64,000 nt of DNA. Origin: Thermoplasmata archaeon (GTDB taxonomy: Archaea; Thermoplasmatota; Thermoplasmata; RBG-16-68-12; SOIM01). Below the pieces are notes generated by a model that had not been told where the DNA came from, did not search any database, and saw only the letters and a list, made by a program, of their open reading frames with translations. Of this stretch, positions 1-8,937 are shown piece by piece; within the stretch, counting starts at the first letter, position 1, and the number at the start of each line of letters is the position of its first letter. The stretch covers positions 320,578 to 384,577 of the forward strand of contig JAGLME010000004.1 in assembly GCA_023140195.1 (NCBI GenBank). Reading direction: 5' to 3'. Position numbers and translations under genes: made by a program.

Positions 1-1
1 C

Positions 2-175
2 AGGTTCAGGAAGAACGAGATAGTCATGACGGACTTCGACGGGGAAACGGCCGCGAGGAACATACTCAAGGACTTCTCCATACAGAACGACATCAGGATA
101 GTCGAAGAGAGGAGAGAGATGGACGACTGGGAACTGGTGATGTGGTACGACAGGATGCAGGGCAAGGAAAGATGA
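2..175 (+). CDS. C-terminal fragment of an unidentified protein, cut by the window edge
   Basis: The frame is open from base 2 to the TGA at 173-175 and gives 57 residues. It is rich in Arg, Glu and Asp and ends in a Trp/Tyr-containing helix-like stretch. I do not recognise a domain. The high share of gac, gag and agg codons matches the neighbouring genes, so it is probably the tail of a real gene that starts outside the window. The next gene begins only about 40 bases later but has its own TATA box. Confidence 0.5.
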   Translation, partial: RFRKNEIVMTDFDGETAARNILKDFSIQNDIRIVEERREMDDWELVMWYDRMQGKER

Positions 176-186
176 GAATTGGCAAA

Positions 187-194
187 GTTTATTC
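187..194 (+). promoter_or_regulatory. TATA box of the M20 peptidase gene
   Basis: GTTTATTC is centred 27 bases before the ATG at 218. This is the spacing expected if the transcript starts at or next to the ATG (leaderless), and it argues against the in-frame TTG at 179, which would lie upstream of the promoter. Confidence 0.5.
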
Positions 195-217
195 AAGTTG
201 AATCCATCATTGGGGGC

Positions 218-1432
218 ATGACGCTCCAATCTGTTTTGGACAGGGTTGATAACGCGAGGGACGAGATGGTCGACTCCCTCATCGAGCTGTGCAAGATCCC
301 GGCGGTCCATCCAGAGTCTGGAGGGGACGGCGAATCAAAGAGGGCGGAGTTCCTGAAAGGCCTGATAGAGAAACTGGGTCTGCCTGTTCGATCGGTGGAT
401 GCACCTGATGACAGGGTCTCGAGCGGTGTGAGGCCCAACATTCTCGTGGAGGTGGATGGGGAGCAGAAGAAGAGGATCTGGATAGTGTCGCACTCGGACA
501 TAGTCCCCGAGGGAGATCTCAAGAGCTGGGAAACGGACCCGTATGATCCAGTCGTGAAGGACGGGAAGATATTCGGACGGGGGACCGAGGACAACGGTCA
601 GGCGGTCATCGCTTCGCTTTACGCGCTCTGGGCAGTGAAGGAAGAGGACGAGAAGACTGGACTGAGCTGCGCATTGGCCATAGTGGCGGATGAGGAGACT
701 GGGAGTGAAAAGGGGATACGGTACCTGCTGGAGCAAGGCATCTTCGATCAGGACGACCTCATACTGGTCCCGGACTTCTCCAGCCCCAAGGGGGATGAGA
801 TAGAGATAGCCGAGAAGAACATACTCTGGCTCAGGGTCAAGACGACCGGTAGACAGGCCCACGGAAGCCTACCTGACAAGGGGATAAATGCACACAGGGC
901 CGGTGCAACGTTGATGCTGAGAGCCGACAAGGAACTTCACGCCAGGTACGATCACAAGAACGAGATGTTCGACGTGCCAGTGTCGTCCTTCGAGCCGACC
1001 AAGAAGGAGTCCAATGTTCCCAACATAAACACCATTCCGGGGGAGGACGTGTTCTATTTCGACTGCCGGATCCTGCCCGATGTGCCTCCAGCGGATGTCA
1101 AGCAGATGGTGAGAACCCTGGCGGACGAGATAGAGAACGAGTACAAGGTCAAGGTAGAGATAGCTGTCATGCAGGAGGAGACCAGTCCACCCACAAAAGA
1201 GGATTCGGAGATAGTTGTCAAGCTTGCTGACGCGATAAGAAGCGTCAAGGGCATCGAACCGAGGTTGGTGGGCATCGGGGGTGGCACCTGCGCCGCTTAC
1301 TTCAGGCAGAAAGGGTTCAACGCGCCTGTCTGGACATCCGGCGACAAGATGGCTCATGACTCCAACGAGTACTGCATCATCGACAACCTGGTCAACGACG
1401 CTAAGGTGTTCGCTTCGGTCCTTCTGTCCTAG
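218..1432 (+). CDS. M20 family metallopeptidase / deacylase (ArgE/DapE-like)
   Basis: A 404-residue protein of the ArgE/DapE/carboxypeptidase G2 family, which hydrolyses an amide bond with two zinc ions. Visible motifs: SHSDIVPEGD at residues 91-100 (H92 zinc ligand, D94), RGTEDNG around 121-127 (D125 bridging ligand), ADEETG around 157-162 (E159 catalytic, E160 ligand), and a late MAHDSNE with the last histidine ligand. The length is normal for the family. The substrate cannot be told from sequence. A separate LysK deacylase sits in the lys operon at 27522, so this one is probably a peptidase or a second deacylase. I chose ATG 218 because of the TATA spacing; TTG 179 would add 13 residues. 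The 3' end overlaps the convergent zinc-ribbon gene by 32 bases. Confidence 0.85.
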   Translation: MTLQSVLDRVDNARDEMVDSLIELCKIPAVHPESGGDGESKRAEFLKGLIEKLGLPVRSVDAPDDRVSSGVRPNILVEVDGEQKKRIWIVSHSDIVPEGDLKSWETDPYDPVVKDGKIFGRGTEDNGQAVIASLYALWAVKEEDEKTGLSCALAIVADEETGSEKGIRYLLEQGIFDQDDLILVPDFSSPKGDEIEIAEKNILWLRVKTTGRQAHGSLPDKGINAHRAGATLMLRADKELHARYDHKNEMFDVPVSSFEPTKKESNVPNINTIPGEDVFYFDCRILPDVPPADVKQMVRTLADEIENEYKVKVEIAVMQEETSPPTKEDSEIVVKLADAIRSVKGIEPRLVGIGGGTCAAYFRQKGFNAPVWTSGDKMAHDSNEYCIIDNLVNDAKVFASVLLS

Positions 1433-1640
1433 GCACGGTCTTTTCCCGTACAACTGTGACGCTCAGGTCATCCAAAAGGATCAATGAATCGCACTTGGGA
1501 CACTTGACCCCGTTCCAGGAACCGATGTCCTCCTGGTCGTTCATCTCGATGCGGGACCCTATGCACTGGGGACACTCGAAACTGAGCTTGATGTGCCTGC
1601 CCTTCATCCTATCTAGGGGATATTTCTCTATTTTGCCCAC
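1401..1640 (-). CDS. Small zinc-ribbon protein
   Basis: A 79-residue protein with two CxxC knuckles (C23/C26 and C47/C50) 20 residues apart, the layout of a zinc ribbon. The spacer is acidic. The start is GTG, preceded at good distance by GGGAGG, a clear Shine-Dalgarno site, and it lies 12 bases after the stop of the large FG-GAP sensor gene, so the two are probably co-transcribed. Its 3' end runs 32 bases into the convergent M20 gene. No function can be assigned; partners may be nucleic acid or protein. Confidence 0.6.
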   Translation of the reverse strand: MGKIEKYPLDRMKGRHIKLSFECPQCIGSRIEMNDQEDIGSWNGVKCPKCDSLILLDDLSVTVVREKTVPRTEGPKRTP

Positions 1641-1652
1641 GATCTGCCTCCC

Positions 1653-3914
1653 TCAAATCTCAAGAAAACATTCCGTCCTCCTGCCGTTCCTGGCCATGTG
1701 TACGAGCCCCTCTTGGTTGAGGATGCCTATGTGGTAGTTCACGGTCGGCGGGGTCAGGTTCACGTCGGCTGCGATCTCCTTCTGTGATATGCCAGGGTTC
1801 TTCTTTATGATACCCAGGATGGTACTCTGGATCTCGTTGATCTCGAACCGCTCTGCAGGAATCTGCATGTTCATGGGGTAGAACCTTCGGTATATACCGA
1901 ACCTCTTGGACTTGATGAATCCCTCCCTTTCCAGTGTCCTCAAGTGATGTGCAAGCGAACCGTTGGTCAGACCCAGGGCCTGCCTGATGGCATTGTAGTG
2001 CTCACCCGGATTTGCGAGGATATAACCATATAGCTTACCCCTGACGAAGTGGTCGAGAACCTTCTCCCTCTTGATCTTGGTATAAAGCGGGACGAAAAGC
2101 AGGAAGAAACCGAACTTCATGTTCTCGTTCCAGACCATCAGGGTCCCGATGAAGAGCAGGATGGCGGTCACCGCAGCTCCGCTCAGGACGATGGCAGTGG
2201 GGAACGTTTCCGGCTCGCCCACCCTTATGACGAAGCTCTGCTCCGCTTTTCCCCCGTAATTGTCCGTGACAGTTACCGCGACCTTGAATTCCCCGTTCTT
2301 CTCGGGCGTCCAGGTGAGTTCCCCGCTGAAGGGGTCAATCTCCATATCTTCGGGTCCCCAAGCGAGCTCGAACTTGACGCGGTCGTTCTCTGGGAAGGTG
2401 TCTTCCACGGTCATCTGGTAGATGTATTCCTCCCTGATCTCGCCTTGTTTGATCGGATAGGAGAGGATCTCCGGCACGTCGTTGACCCCGACGATGAACT
2501 TGTTGCTGTGGATTATGTAATCGCCGTCCCAAGCGGCCACTTTGAACCTGGCGATTCCCACCCAGTCCTGTTTGGGGTAGAAATCCAGATAGACACCGTC
2601 CACGACCGCATGCAGGAGGTCTGGATCGGATTCGTAGATGACGGCATACTGGAGCGAGGAATGGTCGTCCTTGATGTAGTCGTTGAGCTTGATCAGGTTG
2701 TCCCCGACCGTGTTCTTGTTGAAGTAGGTACGAGATGGAATGTGATTGCTGAAGGGCGGGAAATCGTCCTGGTAGAAGATGGAGACGGTGTCCTGGGTCC
2801 TAAGCACGATGTCGGTATACGGGTCCCCGTTCAACTCGCCCAAGGCAATGCGTCCGCCGGGTGCGGTCGTCTCCCCGATGCTGAAGAAGGAGAACTCTGA
2901 ACGTGTCCTTTCCCGTTGTATGTAGAGCAGGACGCTGGAGTCGTCGCCGTCGGAGGCGACTGCGATGTCAGAGAGGTCGTCGTCGTTGAGATCTCCCACG
3001 CTGAAATCGTCAGCCAGATGTTCATCCTCTATGGACTGCAGAAGTGCAAATCCACCGTTCTCGTCCTGAGCGTAGATCTCGATGATGCCTCCCGCTCCGT
3101 TGTTCGACCTTAATACAACGATATCGTCGTCCAAACCGTCTGAATTGAAGTGGCCTGCGGCAATGGAAGAATGAGTGTAGGAGCCGTTCAGATCGAGCGT
3201 CTGGTTGTAAGAAAGATCTTGGGTACCCTGTATGAATATGTGAACAGAATCCGGAGAGGAGACCGCTATGTCCAGTCCCTTGGACCCGCCGAAGTCCCCG
3301 AGGACGACATCGTCGCCGCCGGTAGCGTTCCAGTAGGTATCGATCAATCCGTAAAAGTCAGGAAGGGCAGAGTTCTGGAAGAACACCAAGGTATCTGAAT
3401 CGCCAACGAGCACGATGTCGTCGCCCAGATCGCCGTTCAGGTCCCCGATCTCAATCGCCCTGGGCACAAAAGGCAGCACGATCTCGCACTTGACGAACAT
3501 CCTTGCGGGATGCTGGAAGTTCAGGACGAGGGACCGGTCAGTGAAAGAGGCGATGTCCGACCTCCCGTCCATGTCCAGCATGCCCACAACCATCCCTTTG
3601 GCGACCGAGGAATCAACGGTCGCCGTCACGTTAAAGGGGAAATCTTGGTCTAGAGGATCCTGAAAGTGAACGCTGAGATTGCCGCTGTCATCCACCAGGA
3701 GAATATCGTTCCATCCGTCCCCGTCCATATCCGTGACGGAGACCGGTCCCTGGCCGGCGCTGGAGACCTCTTTGTTGACCTCGACAACGCTTGGAAATGC
3801 AGTTACACCGGGAGCCAGAGCTAGAACAAATGATAGAAGCAGAACCAAAGCGAAGAGCCTTTTGATTGGAGCTGCCCTTAGAGTATGACCGAACCTGGTC
3901 AAGCCCACAGCCAT
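1653..3914 (-). CDS. Membrane-anchored FG-GAP propeller sensor with cytosolic tandem winged-helix domains
   Basis: About 753 residues. Order of parts: signal/TM segment near residues 20-40; seven FG-GAP/VCBS-like repeats, each with a Ca-binding-type loop (for example DMDGDGWNDI, DLNGDLGDDI, DLNDDDLSDI), enough for a seven-bladed beta-propeller; a cadherin/He_PIG-like Ig region with GELTWTPEKNGEF; a TM helix near 570-595; then two winged-helix domains, the first with GEHYNAIRQ and the second with GISQKEIAADV. The topology puts the propeller outside and the DNA-binding domains inside. It likely acts as a one-component transmembrane transcription regulator (inference). The cytosolic part closely matches the protein at 10346. 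Start: ATG 3914 has GAGGGA seven bases upstream; an in-frame TTG lies at 3926. Confidence 0.8.
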   Translation of the reverse strand: MAVGLTRFGHTLRAAPIKRLFALVLLLSFVLALAPGVTAFPSVVEVNKEVSSAGQGPVSVTDMDGDGWNDILLVDDSGNLSVHFQDPLDQDFPFNVTATVDSSVAKGMVVGMLDMDGRSDIASFTDRSLVLNFQHPARMFVKCEIVLPFVPRAIEIGDLNGDLGDDIVLVGDSDTLVFFQNSALPDFYGLIDTYWNATGGDDVVLGDFGGSKGLDIAVSSPDSVHIFIQGTQDLSYNQTLDLNGSYTHSSIAAGHFNSDGLDDDIVVLRSNNGAGGIIEIYAQDENGGFALLQSIEDEHLADDFSVGDLNDDDLSDIAVASDGDDSSVLLYIQRERTRSEFSFFSIGETTAPGGRIALGELNGDPYTDIVLRTQDTVSIFYQDDFPPFSNHIPSRTYFNKNTVGDNLIKLNDYIKDDHSSLQYAVIYESDPDLLHAVVDGVYLDFYPKQDWVGIARFKVAAWDGDYIIHSNKFIVGVNDVPEILSYPIKQGEIREEYIYQMTVEDTFPENDRVKFELAWGPEDMEIDPFSGELTWTPEKNGEFKVAVTVTDNYGGKAEQSFVIRVGEPETFPTAIVLSGAAVTAILLFIGTLMVWNENMKFGFFLLFVPLYTKIKREKVLDHFVRGKLYGYILANPGEHYNAIRQALGLTNGSLAHHLRTLEREGFIKSKRFGIYRRFYPMNMQIPAERFEINEIQSTILGIIKKNPGISQKEIAADVNLTPPTVNYHIGILNQEGLVHMARNGRRTECFLEI

Positions 3915-4080
3915 GGTATCCCTCAAACCGAAGGAGTCTCTCCCGCTCTCCAGAGATATGATAGTGCTGACCCCATCTTAAGATTTGGCATTATTGAGAG
4001 GTCTTGGCTATCCTGAGCGGCGAGCAGAAGATTTTCTGTGCCTTGTGGCTATTAAGAAGATTGGTACGTTCTTCTAATCG

Positions 4081-4089
4081 ATATATAAG
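4081..4089 (+). promoter_or_regulatory. TATA-like box in the gene-poor region
   Basis: ATATATAAG is a strong archaeal TATA match. No start codon with a plausible gene follows within 50 bases. A second box, TTATTTAAA, follows at 4147-4155. Both point toward the hairpin at 4382-4429. Confidence 0.35.
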
Positions 4090-4381
4090 GAAGCTTAGGC
4101 GTGGCCAGATGATCATTCATCCCCCACGTGTGTGAAAAGCCAGAACTTATTTAAACAGATAAAGCATTTCGTTATACTAGAAAAGCACCCAAGAACGTTT
4201 CTCGCGATGACTCAACGAGCGAGTAATGTACTGAAAAGGAAGCGATCGGCCACTGGCAAGATTAATTCCGAGATGCACTTGACGCAATGGCTAAGGAAAC
4301 CTACCCACCAATATGGAGACCTTGGCGATCACGTTCGCATCCATGACGGTAAGATTGTTACCGCCATGCCGAGACGCTCAT

Positions 4382-4429
4382 AAATCAGGGTCAGGGGTGG
4401 GCGTCCGTGGACGCCGGCCCTTCTGATTT
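4382..4429 (+). terminator. Long imperfect hairpin ending in a T-run
   Basis: Three nested stems: AAATCAG (4382-4388) with CTGATTT (4423-4429), AGGG (4393-4396) with CCCT (4418-4421), and GGCGTCC (4400-4406) with GGACGCC (4409-4415) around a two-base loop. The 3' arm runs into TTTTT. It could be a terminator, the 3' structure of a small RNA, or a mobile-element end. The pairing itself is seen directly; the role is inferred. Confidence 0.45.
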
Positions 4430-4464
4430 TTGCCGTCCCCCGTTCAAACGAATGATTGCGAGGG

Positions 4465-4497
4465 AGGTGGAATACCGCGTTTGGCCTTCTTCCACCT
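4465..4497 (+). repeat. Eight-base inverted repeat
   Basis: AGGTGGAA (4465-4472) pairs perfectly with TTCCACCT (4490-4497) around a 17-base loop. It lies just after the larger hairpin and before the TATA-like box at 4521. Confidence 0.35.
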
Positions 4498-4628
4498 GCC
4501 ATGTTAGAATCGTTTTCCAGATATATAACAATTGGCTCGTTCTGACTGCCTGACCACCGAAACGCATAAAGAACCGAATGGACTAGGCCATGTATTCGTT
4601 ACAACCCTGAGAAAACGGATGGACATGT

Positions 4629-5213
4629 ATGAAGAAGAGATGCGTGTGGCCGGGGGACGACCCTATGATGATCGAATACCACGACAATGAATGGGGTGTT
4701 CCCGAGCATGATGATAAGAGGCTTTTCCAATTCCTGGTTCTCGGTGGAGCGCAGGCCGGATTGAGCTGGATGACCATACTGAGAAGGAGAGAGGGTTATC
4801 TGAAAGCGTTCGAGGGCTTCGATCCCGGAGTGGTGGCAAGGTTCGATGAGAAGAAGATCGAAGAGCTTCTCGAGGACGAGGGGATCATACGCAACAGGTC
4901 CAAGGTCTCATGCGCGGTTGCGAACGCCAGAGCGTTCGTGGAGATTCAGAAGGAGTTGGGCAGTTTTGACGAGTACATCTGGAAGTTCGTGGGCTCCGGG
5001 CCCAAGAAGAACGATTGGAAGACGGACAAGGACATTCCGGCCAGAACGGAAGAGTCCGATTCCATGAGCGAGGACCTGAAGAGGAGAGGGTTCAAGTACG
5101 TGGGCTCAACGATATGCTACGCCTTCATGCAGGCTGCGGGAATGGTGAACGACCATGTCGTGGATTGTTTTCGATATGAAGAGGTCGATTCTGCAAATAT
5201 GATACCGAAATGA
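4629..5213 (+). CDS. tag: DNA-3-methyladenine glycosylase I
   Basis: A 194-residue homologue of E. coli TAG, which removes 3-methyladenine from alkylated DNA and starts base excision repair. The zinc-snap residues of the family are present: C5 (in RCVWP), H18 (in EYHDNEWG), H176 and C180 (in NDHVVDC). The family signature around QAGLSW and the C-terminal YAFMQAAGMVNDH are clear. It is full length. It is encoded alone; the upstream region is long and its promoter is uncertain (TATA-like CATAAAG near 4565, or ATATATAAC at 4521). Confidence 0.93.
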   Translation: MKKRCVWPGDDPMMIEYHDNEWGVPEHDDKRLFQFLVLGGAQAGLSWMTILRRREGYLKAFEGFDPGVVARFDEKKIEELLEDEGIIRNRSKVSCAVANARAFVEIQKELGSFDEYIWKFVGSGPKKNDWKTDKDIPARTEESDSMSEDLKRRGFKYVGSTICYAFMQAAGMVNDHVVDCFRYEEVDSANMIPK

Positions 5214-5283
5214 ATAGATATTCAAATCGCATTAGCCAAAAAGGTCCTTGGGTTAGAGTTCTGGGAAGTTAAGGAGCAATGAG

Positions 5284-8199
5284 ATGTTCGCTGGTATTGC
5301 TAGGGTCATTGTGAAGCATCACAAGAAGATAGTCGTTCTCTGGTTGGTTCTACTGCTGGCTTCTCTGTACCCTCTCCAGTTCGTTTCGGATGCGGTGGTG
5401 TACGAGGAAGCGGGTTTTGCGCCCGCCAACGTGGAATCCGTGAAGGCCCAGGACATCATCGATGAACAGTTCCCGACCTCGATGGCCAACAGCACGGTGC
5501 TGGTTGTGGTGCAATCACCCGACATAGCATCCGAGGACGTGAGGGATTTCGCGATATCGGTCGAGGAAAGTATGAGGGGTAGCTCGGAGGTCCTGGACCT
5601 GGAGGACTTCACATCGGTCTATTCGGTCTATGAGTTCGCCTACGTGGAAGCAGCGAGAGCGCTGGCACCGGAGATGTACGCGGCCGAGTTCGGGCTCCAG
5701 AGCGCCGCATTCATGTTCTTCAGCGGACCCAATCTTTACGCCCAGAGCTGGAACGGTCTTCCGGTCAATGAAACGGTCTTCCAGGCAAGCTGGGACGCGT
5801 ACTCGCTCATGATCCCCGACCCGAGCCTCACCGGCCTCCTTTACGCCTATTCACTCTCATTCAGAGACACCTGGAACAGGACGTTCGATAACGCCTCCAT
5901 GGAGTACCTTTCCACCGCGGACCCCTTGACGAGAGGACAGCACGCGATGAACTTCACCACCCCCATGTTCTTCGATTTCATTCCTCCGGTGAACGAGACA
6001 CAGCAACTCTATTACGCCGCCTGGAGCGGGTTGGACATCAACACCTGGAGCAACGAGAGCACGGTCCATTTCCTGTTACTGGGAATGATGCAGCAGTTCT
6101 CCGGAATGACCCTTACACTTCTCGAATCGGTCTACCAGTTAGGTGCGACCCCTTCCCAAGCTGTTCTGGAGCAGTTCGCCCTAGACCAAGTTGGGATGGG
6201 CACGGTCAGTACCTATCCTCTGAGCCTTCCACCTGGCACGCTGGAGTTCCTGATGAACACCACCTCGGACACCATGCTGATGTTGATCTCGTTCTCGACC
6301 CCTCCCGGTGCCGCCGACGGGGACGGGAACGGCATCATGGGGAGGAACGTCGAACTGGTCAGGGAGGCGGTAGAGGATGCCAAACGGACACTCAGTGTTC
6401 AGTACATAACGACGTACGTCACAGGTGATGTGGCGCTCGGAGCCGACATGGAAAGTGCCGCCTTCGAAGACGTTGAGAAGATAGATCCGATAACGATTGC
6501 GCTTGTTTTCATCATCATAGGCCTTTTCTTCATGTCGTTCGTGACCCCAGCCGCGGCCGTTGGCGGGATCGGAATCGCGGTGGTCATCAGCCAGAGCTTG
6601 ATCGTCATCGTGGGGATATTCGTGGCCAAGGTTCACTTCAGCGTCCTCACATTAATGCTCACGGCGATGCTCGGCGCAGGCACAGATTATGCAATCTTCC
6701 TTATGGCCAGATATAGAGAGGAACGTCTGAGAGGCAACTCCAAGGAGAAGAGCGTTGAGGAGTGCGTGAAATGGGCGGGAGAGAGCATCACAACGTCCGG
6801 GATCGCCGTCATGATAAGCTTCGGGGCGTTGAGCCTGGCCAGCTTCACGCTGGTCCGTACGATGGGACTGACGATAATGCTGGGGATCGGAATCGCCCTA
6901 TTGGTCGCGCTCACGTTCATACCCTCCGTCCTGATGTGGGTCGGGGACAGGGTCTTCTGGCCCGGATACAAGAAATGGGAGGAAAGGAGTAAGAAGAAGT
7001 CCGGTGCGTACACCAGGTACTTCAGGAAATCGGCCCAGATATCGGTCAAGTACGCCAAACCAATTACCATCGCCGCGGTGGTGCTGACACTCCCAGCCCT
7101 CTACATGGTGTTCAACCTTGAGACCGGCTTTGACTTCCTCGCGGCGATGCCGGAGACCGAAGCGACGCAGGGAATAGTGGCCATGGGCGAGGGTTTCGGA
7201 GAGGGGAGGTTGACGCCCACGTCCGTTGTCATCCAGTCACCAACTCCCTTCAGAAGCTCCAGCAACGGCAACGTCACCTATGACATCTCCTTCATGGGAA
7301 GCGTGGAGGACCTCAGTAGCCAGATAAGCCAGATCGATAACGTTCAACAGGTCATTGGCCCGACGCGTCCGCAGGGTGTACCGATAGACTACACGGACTT
7401 GGACAACGCCACGTTGCAGGAGGAGTTCGGGATCTACATCGAACCGACGATAGGAGAGGACAACGCAACCGTGCTCCTGACCGTCATCCTGAAGAAGGAG
7501 GCGTTCTCGCTCGATTCGGTGGACACGATCGCCCCCATACGCTCCTTGGTCAAAGAGGGGAACGAGAACGATCCCAACTTCCTAGGCGCGACCATGATGG
7601 TCGGTGGTGCCACAGCAAATGTCAGGGACATCAAGGACGTCCTGGACAGCGACTTCTTGCTGATGGTCGCTGTGGTCATAATCGCTGACTTCATACTACT
7701 GATGTTCGTCCTGGGCTCGGTACTGGTCCCGCTCAGACTGATTCTCACCATCCTTCTGAGCATCTCTTGGACGCTGGCAATGACGGTTCTCATCTTCCAG
7801 GTGTGGCTTCAGATCCCGATATTGTGGCTGATGCCCTGGATACTCTTTGTGATCGCGATGGGGCTGGGGATGGATTACGACATCTTCCTGACAACAAGGA
7901 TAAGAGAGGAGGTCGCCAAGGGTAAGAGCGACAAGGATGCCATTGTCACCGCGGTCGAGAAGACGGGAGGGATAATAACGGCAGCTGGATTGGTGATGTC
8001 GGGTGCATTTGCCACCATGATGCTTTCCTCACTTGGTTTGTTGCAGGAGTTCGGTTTTGCGCTTGCATTCGTCATTCTTCTCGATGCGATGATCGTGAGG
8101 ATCTACCTCGTGCCTTCGGTGATGATACTGCTCCAGAAATGGAACTGGTGGGCGCCTGGAAGGTTGCAGAGGGTGAGAAGAGAGAAGAAGAAGCGCTGA
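5284..8199 (+). CDS. MMPL/RND-family membrane transporter
   Basis: A 971-residue RND-superfamily protein of the MMPL/hydrophobe-exporter type. It has a TM helix near residues 12-30, a large outside loop of about 350 residues with many N-glycosylation sequons, a five-to-six-helix bundle around 400-560 containing GAGTDYAIFLMARYREE, a second TM and outside loop, and a second bundle with GMDYDIFLTTRIREE. The paired GxxxDY motifs carry the proton-relay Asp residues of the family. It probably exports lipid or amphiphilic molecules using the proton gradient; the substrate is unknown. AAGGAG at 5271-5276 supports ATG 5284. The gene appears to be single. Confidence 0.88.
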   Translation: MFAGIARVIVKHHKKIVVLWLVLLLASLYPLQFVSDAVVYEEAGFAPANVESVKAQDIIDEQFPTSMANSTVLVVVQSPDIASEDVRDFAISVEESMRGSSEVLDLEDFTSVYSVYEFAYVEAARALAPEMYAAEFGLQSAAFMFFSGPNLYAQSWNGLPVNETVFQASWDAYSLMIPDPSLTGLLYAYSLSFRDTWNRTFDNASMEYLSTADPLTRGQHAMNFTTPMFFDFIPPVNETQQLYYAAWSGLDINTWSNESTVHFLLLGMMQQFSGMTLTLLESVYQLGATPSQAVLEQFALDQVGMGTVSTYPLSLPPGTLEFLMNTTSDTMLMLISFSTPPGAADGDGNGIMGRNVELVREAVEDAKRTLSVQYITTYVTGDVALGADMESAAFEDVEKIDPITIALVFIIIGLFFMSFVTPAAAVGGIGIAVVISQSLIVIVGIFVAKVHFSVLTLMLTAMLGAGTDYAIFLMARYREERLRGNSKEKSVEECVKWAGESITTSGIAVMISFGALSLASFTLVRTMGLTIMLGIGIALLVALTFIPSVLMWVGDRVFWPGYKKWEERSKKKSGAYTRYFRKSAQISVKYAKPITIAAVVLTLPALYMVFNLETGFDFLAAMPETEATQGIVAMGEGFGEGRLTPTSVVIQSPTPFRSSSNGNVTYDISFMGSVEDLSSQISQIDNVQQVIGPTRPQGVPIDYTDLDNATLQEEFGIYIEPTIGEDNATVLLTVILKKEAFSLDSVDTIAPIRSLVKEGNENDPNFLGATMMVGGATANVRDIKDVLDSDFLLMVAVVIIADFILLMFVLGSVLVPLRLILTILLSISWTLAMTVLIFQVWLQIPILWLMPWILFVIAMGLGMDYDIFLTTRIREEVAKGKSDKDAIVTAVEKTGGIITAAGLVMSGAFATMMLSSLGLLQEFGFALAFVILLDAMIVRIYLVPSVMILLQKWNWWAPGRLQRVRREKKKR

Positions 8200-8205
8200 G
8201 TACGC

Positions 8206-8838
8206 TCATTTCTTCCTGACCAATTGTATCCCATCTCTTACGGTGAGGAGAACATTCTCTACCCGATCATCCGCAACAATCTTCTCATTCATCAGTGCGA
8301 TCGCCTTTGCAGATTCGGTTTCTGGATCGACTACCTCCCCACCCCACAGGGAATTGTCAATCAATATCAGTCCCCCAGATTCCAACATGTCCACGATGAT
8401 GTCGTAGTACTCCGGATAGCGGTCCTTGTCCGCGTCCAGAAAGACCAGGTCTGGAGTGAAATCCAGATCCTTGATGGTCTCCATAGCTTCCCCGAACTTG
8501 ATCTCTATCTTGTTTCCATGAGGGCTCTGTGAGAAATAGTCCTCGGCGATCGCTTTGGCCTCTGGGTCCCTTTCGAGGGTCACCAACCTGCCATCCTCGC
8601 GCAGCCCTTCGGCCATGGAAAGGGCGGAATAGCCGGTGAAGGTCCCAAGTTCCAGTATTCTCTTCACCCCGGTTATCTGGACGATCATCTTCAAGAACCT
8701 GCCCTCGACCCTGCCGGTCAGCATGTCTGGATCTGATGTGTTCTCAAGCGTGTACTTCTCCAGCCGTTCAAGAAGCTCCGGCGCGGGCTTGGTGTGTTCA
8801 TGAACGTACTCATCGACGGTCTCGTCTATGAATGTCAT
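8206..8838 (-). CDS. SAM-dependent O-methyltransferase, caffeoyl-CoA OMT-like
   Basis: A 210-residue methyltransferase of family 3 (CCoAOMT/catechol OMT-like). Visible: the SAM motif ILELGTFTGYSAL, the acidic residue after the second strand in LVTLERDPEA, and the metal-binding DLVFLDADKDRY and LILIDNSLWGG segments typical of divalent-metal-dependent members. Length is normal. The small-molecule substrate in archaea is not known. It converges with the MMPL gene with 6 bases between them. A TATA box at 8863-8872 sits 30 bases before the ATG. Confidence 0.88.
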   Translation of the reverse strand: MTFIDETVDEYVHEHTKPAPELLERLEKYTLENTSDPDMLTGRVEGRFLKMIVQITGVKRILELGTFTGYSALSMAEGLREDGRLVTLERDPEAKAIAEDYFSQSPHGNKIEIKFGEAMETIKDLDFTPDLVFLDADKDRYPEYYDIIVDMLESGGLILIDNSLWGGEVVDPETESAKAIALMNEKIVADDRVENVLLTVRDGIQLVRKK

Positions 8839-8862
8839 GCAATGTTCTTGATAGCCAGTTCA

Positions 8863-8872
8863 GAGTTAAATC
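8863..8872 (-). promoter_or_regulatory. TATA box of the O-methyltransferase gene
   Basis: On the minus strand this reads GATTTAACTC and is centred 30 bases before the ATG at 8838, fitting a transcript with little or no leader. Confidence 0.45.
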
Positions 8873-8937
8873 TTGCCATGGGGTGGTCATAGGAGTCTTT
8901 AGGTTCATGGCAACATTACGGGTGGAGGATTATTCAA

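Larger units (their letters stand above)
3927..4628. other. Long region without a convincing gene
   Basis: About 700 bases between the FG-GAP sensor and tag. It holds three TATA-like boxes on the + strand (4081-4089, 4147-4155, 4521-4529) and two hairpins (4382-4429 and 4465-4497). An open frame at 4132-4383 (83 residues) is basic, has no recognisable domain and no Shine-Dalgarno site; its codon use is unlike the neighbours. It may be a remnant of a mobile gene or chance. The boxes followed by a hairpin and T-run suit a non-coding RNA of roughly 250-320 bases, but I cannot name a family. Confidence 0.4.

Noticed and set aside
4132-4383. 83-residue open frame in the gene-poor region
   Set aside because: No Shine-Dalgarno site, no recognisable domain, and composition unlike its neighbours. 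Its overlap with promoter-like and hairpin signals makes a non-coding RNA or remnant more likely, so it is described within the region and not called as a gene.
4440-4450. GTTCAAAC, similar to a tRNA T-loop
   Set aside because: No acceptor, D or anticodon stems can be folded around it, so it is not a tRNA.
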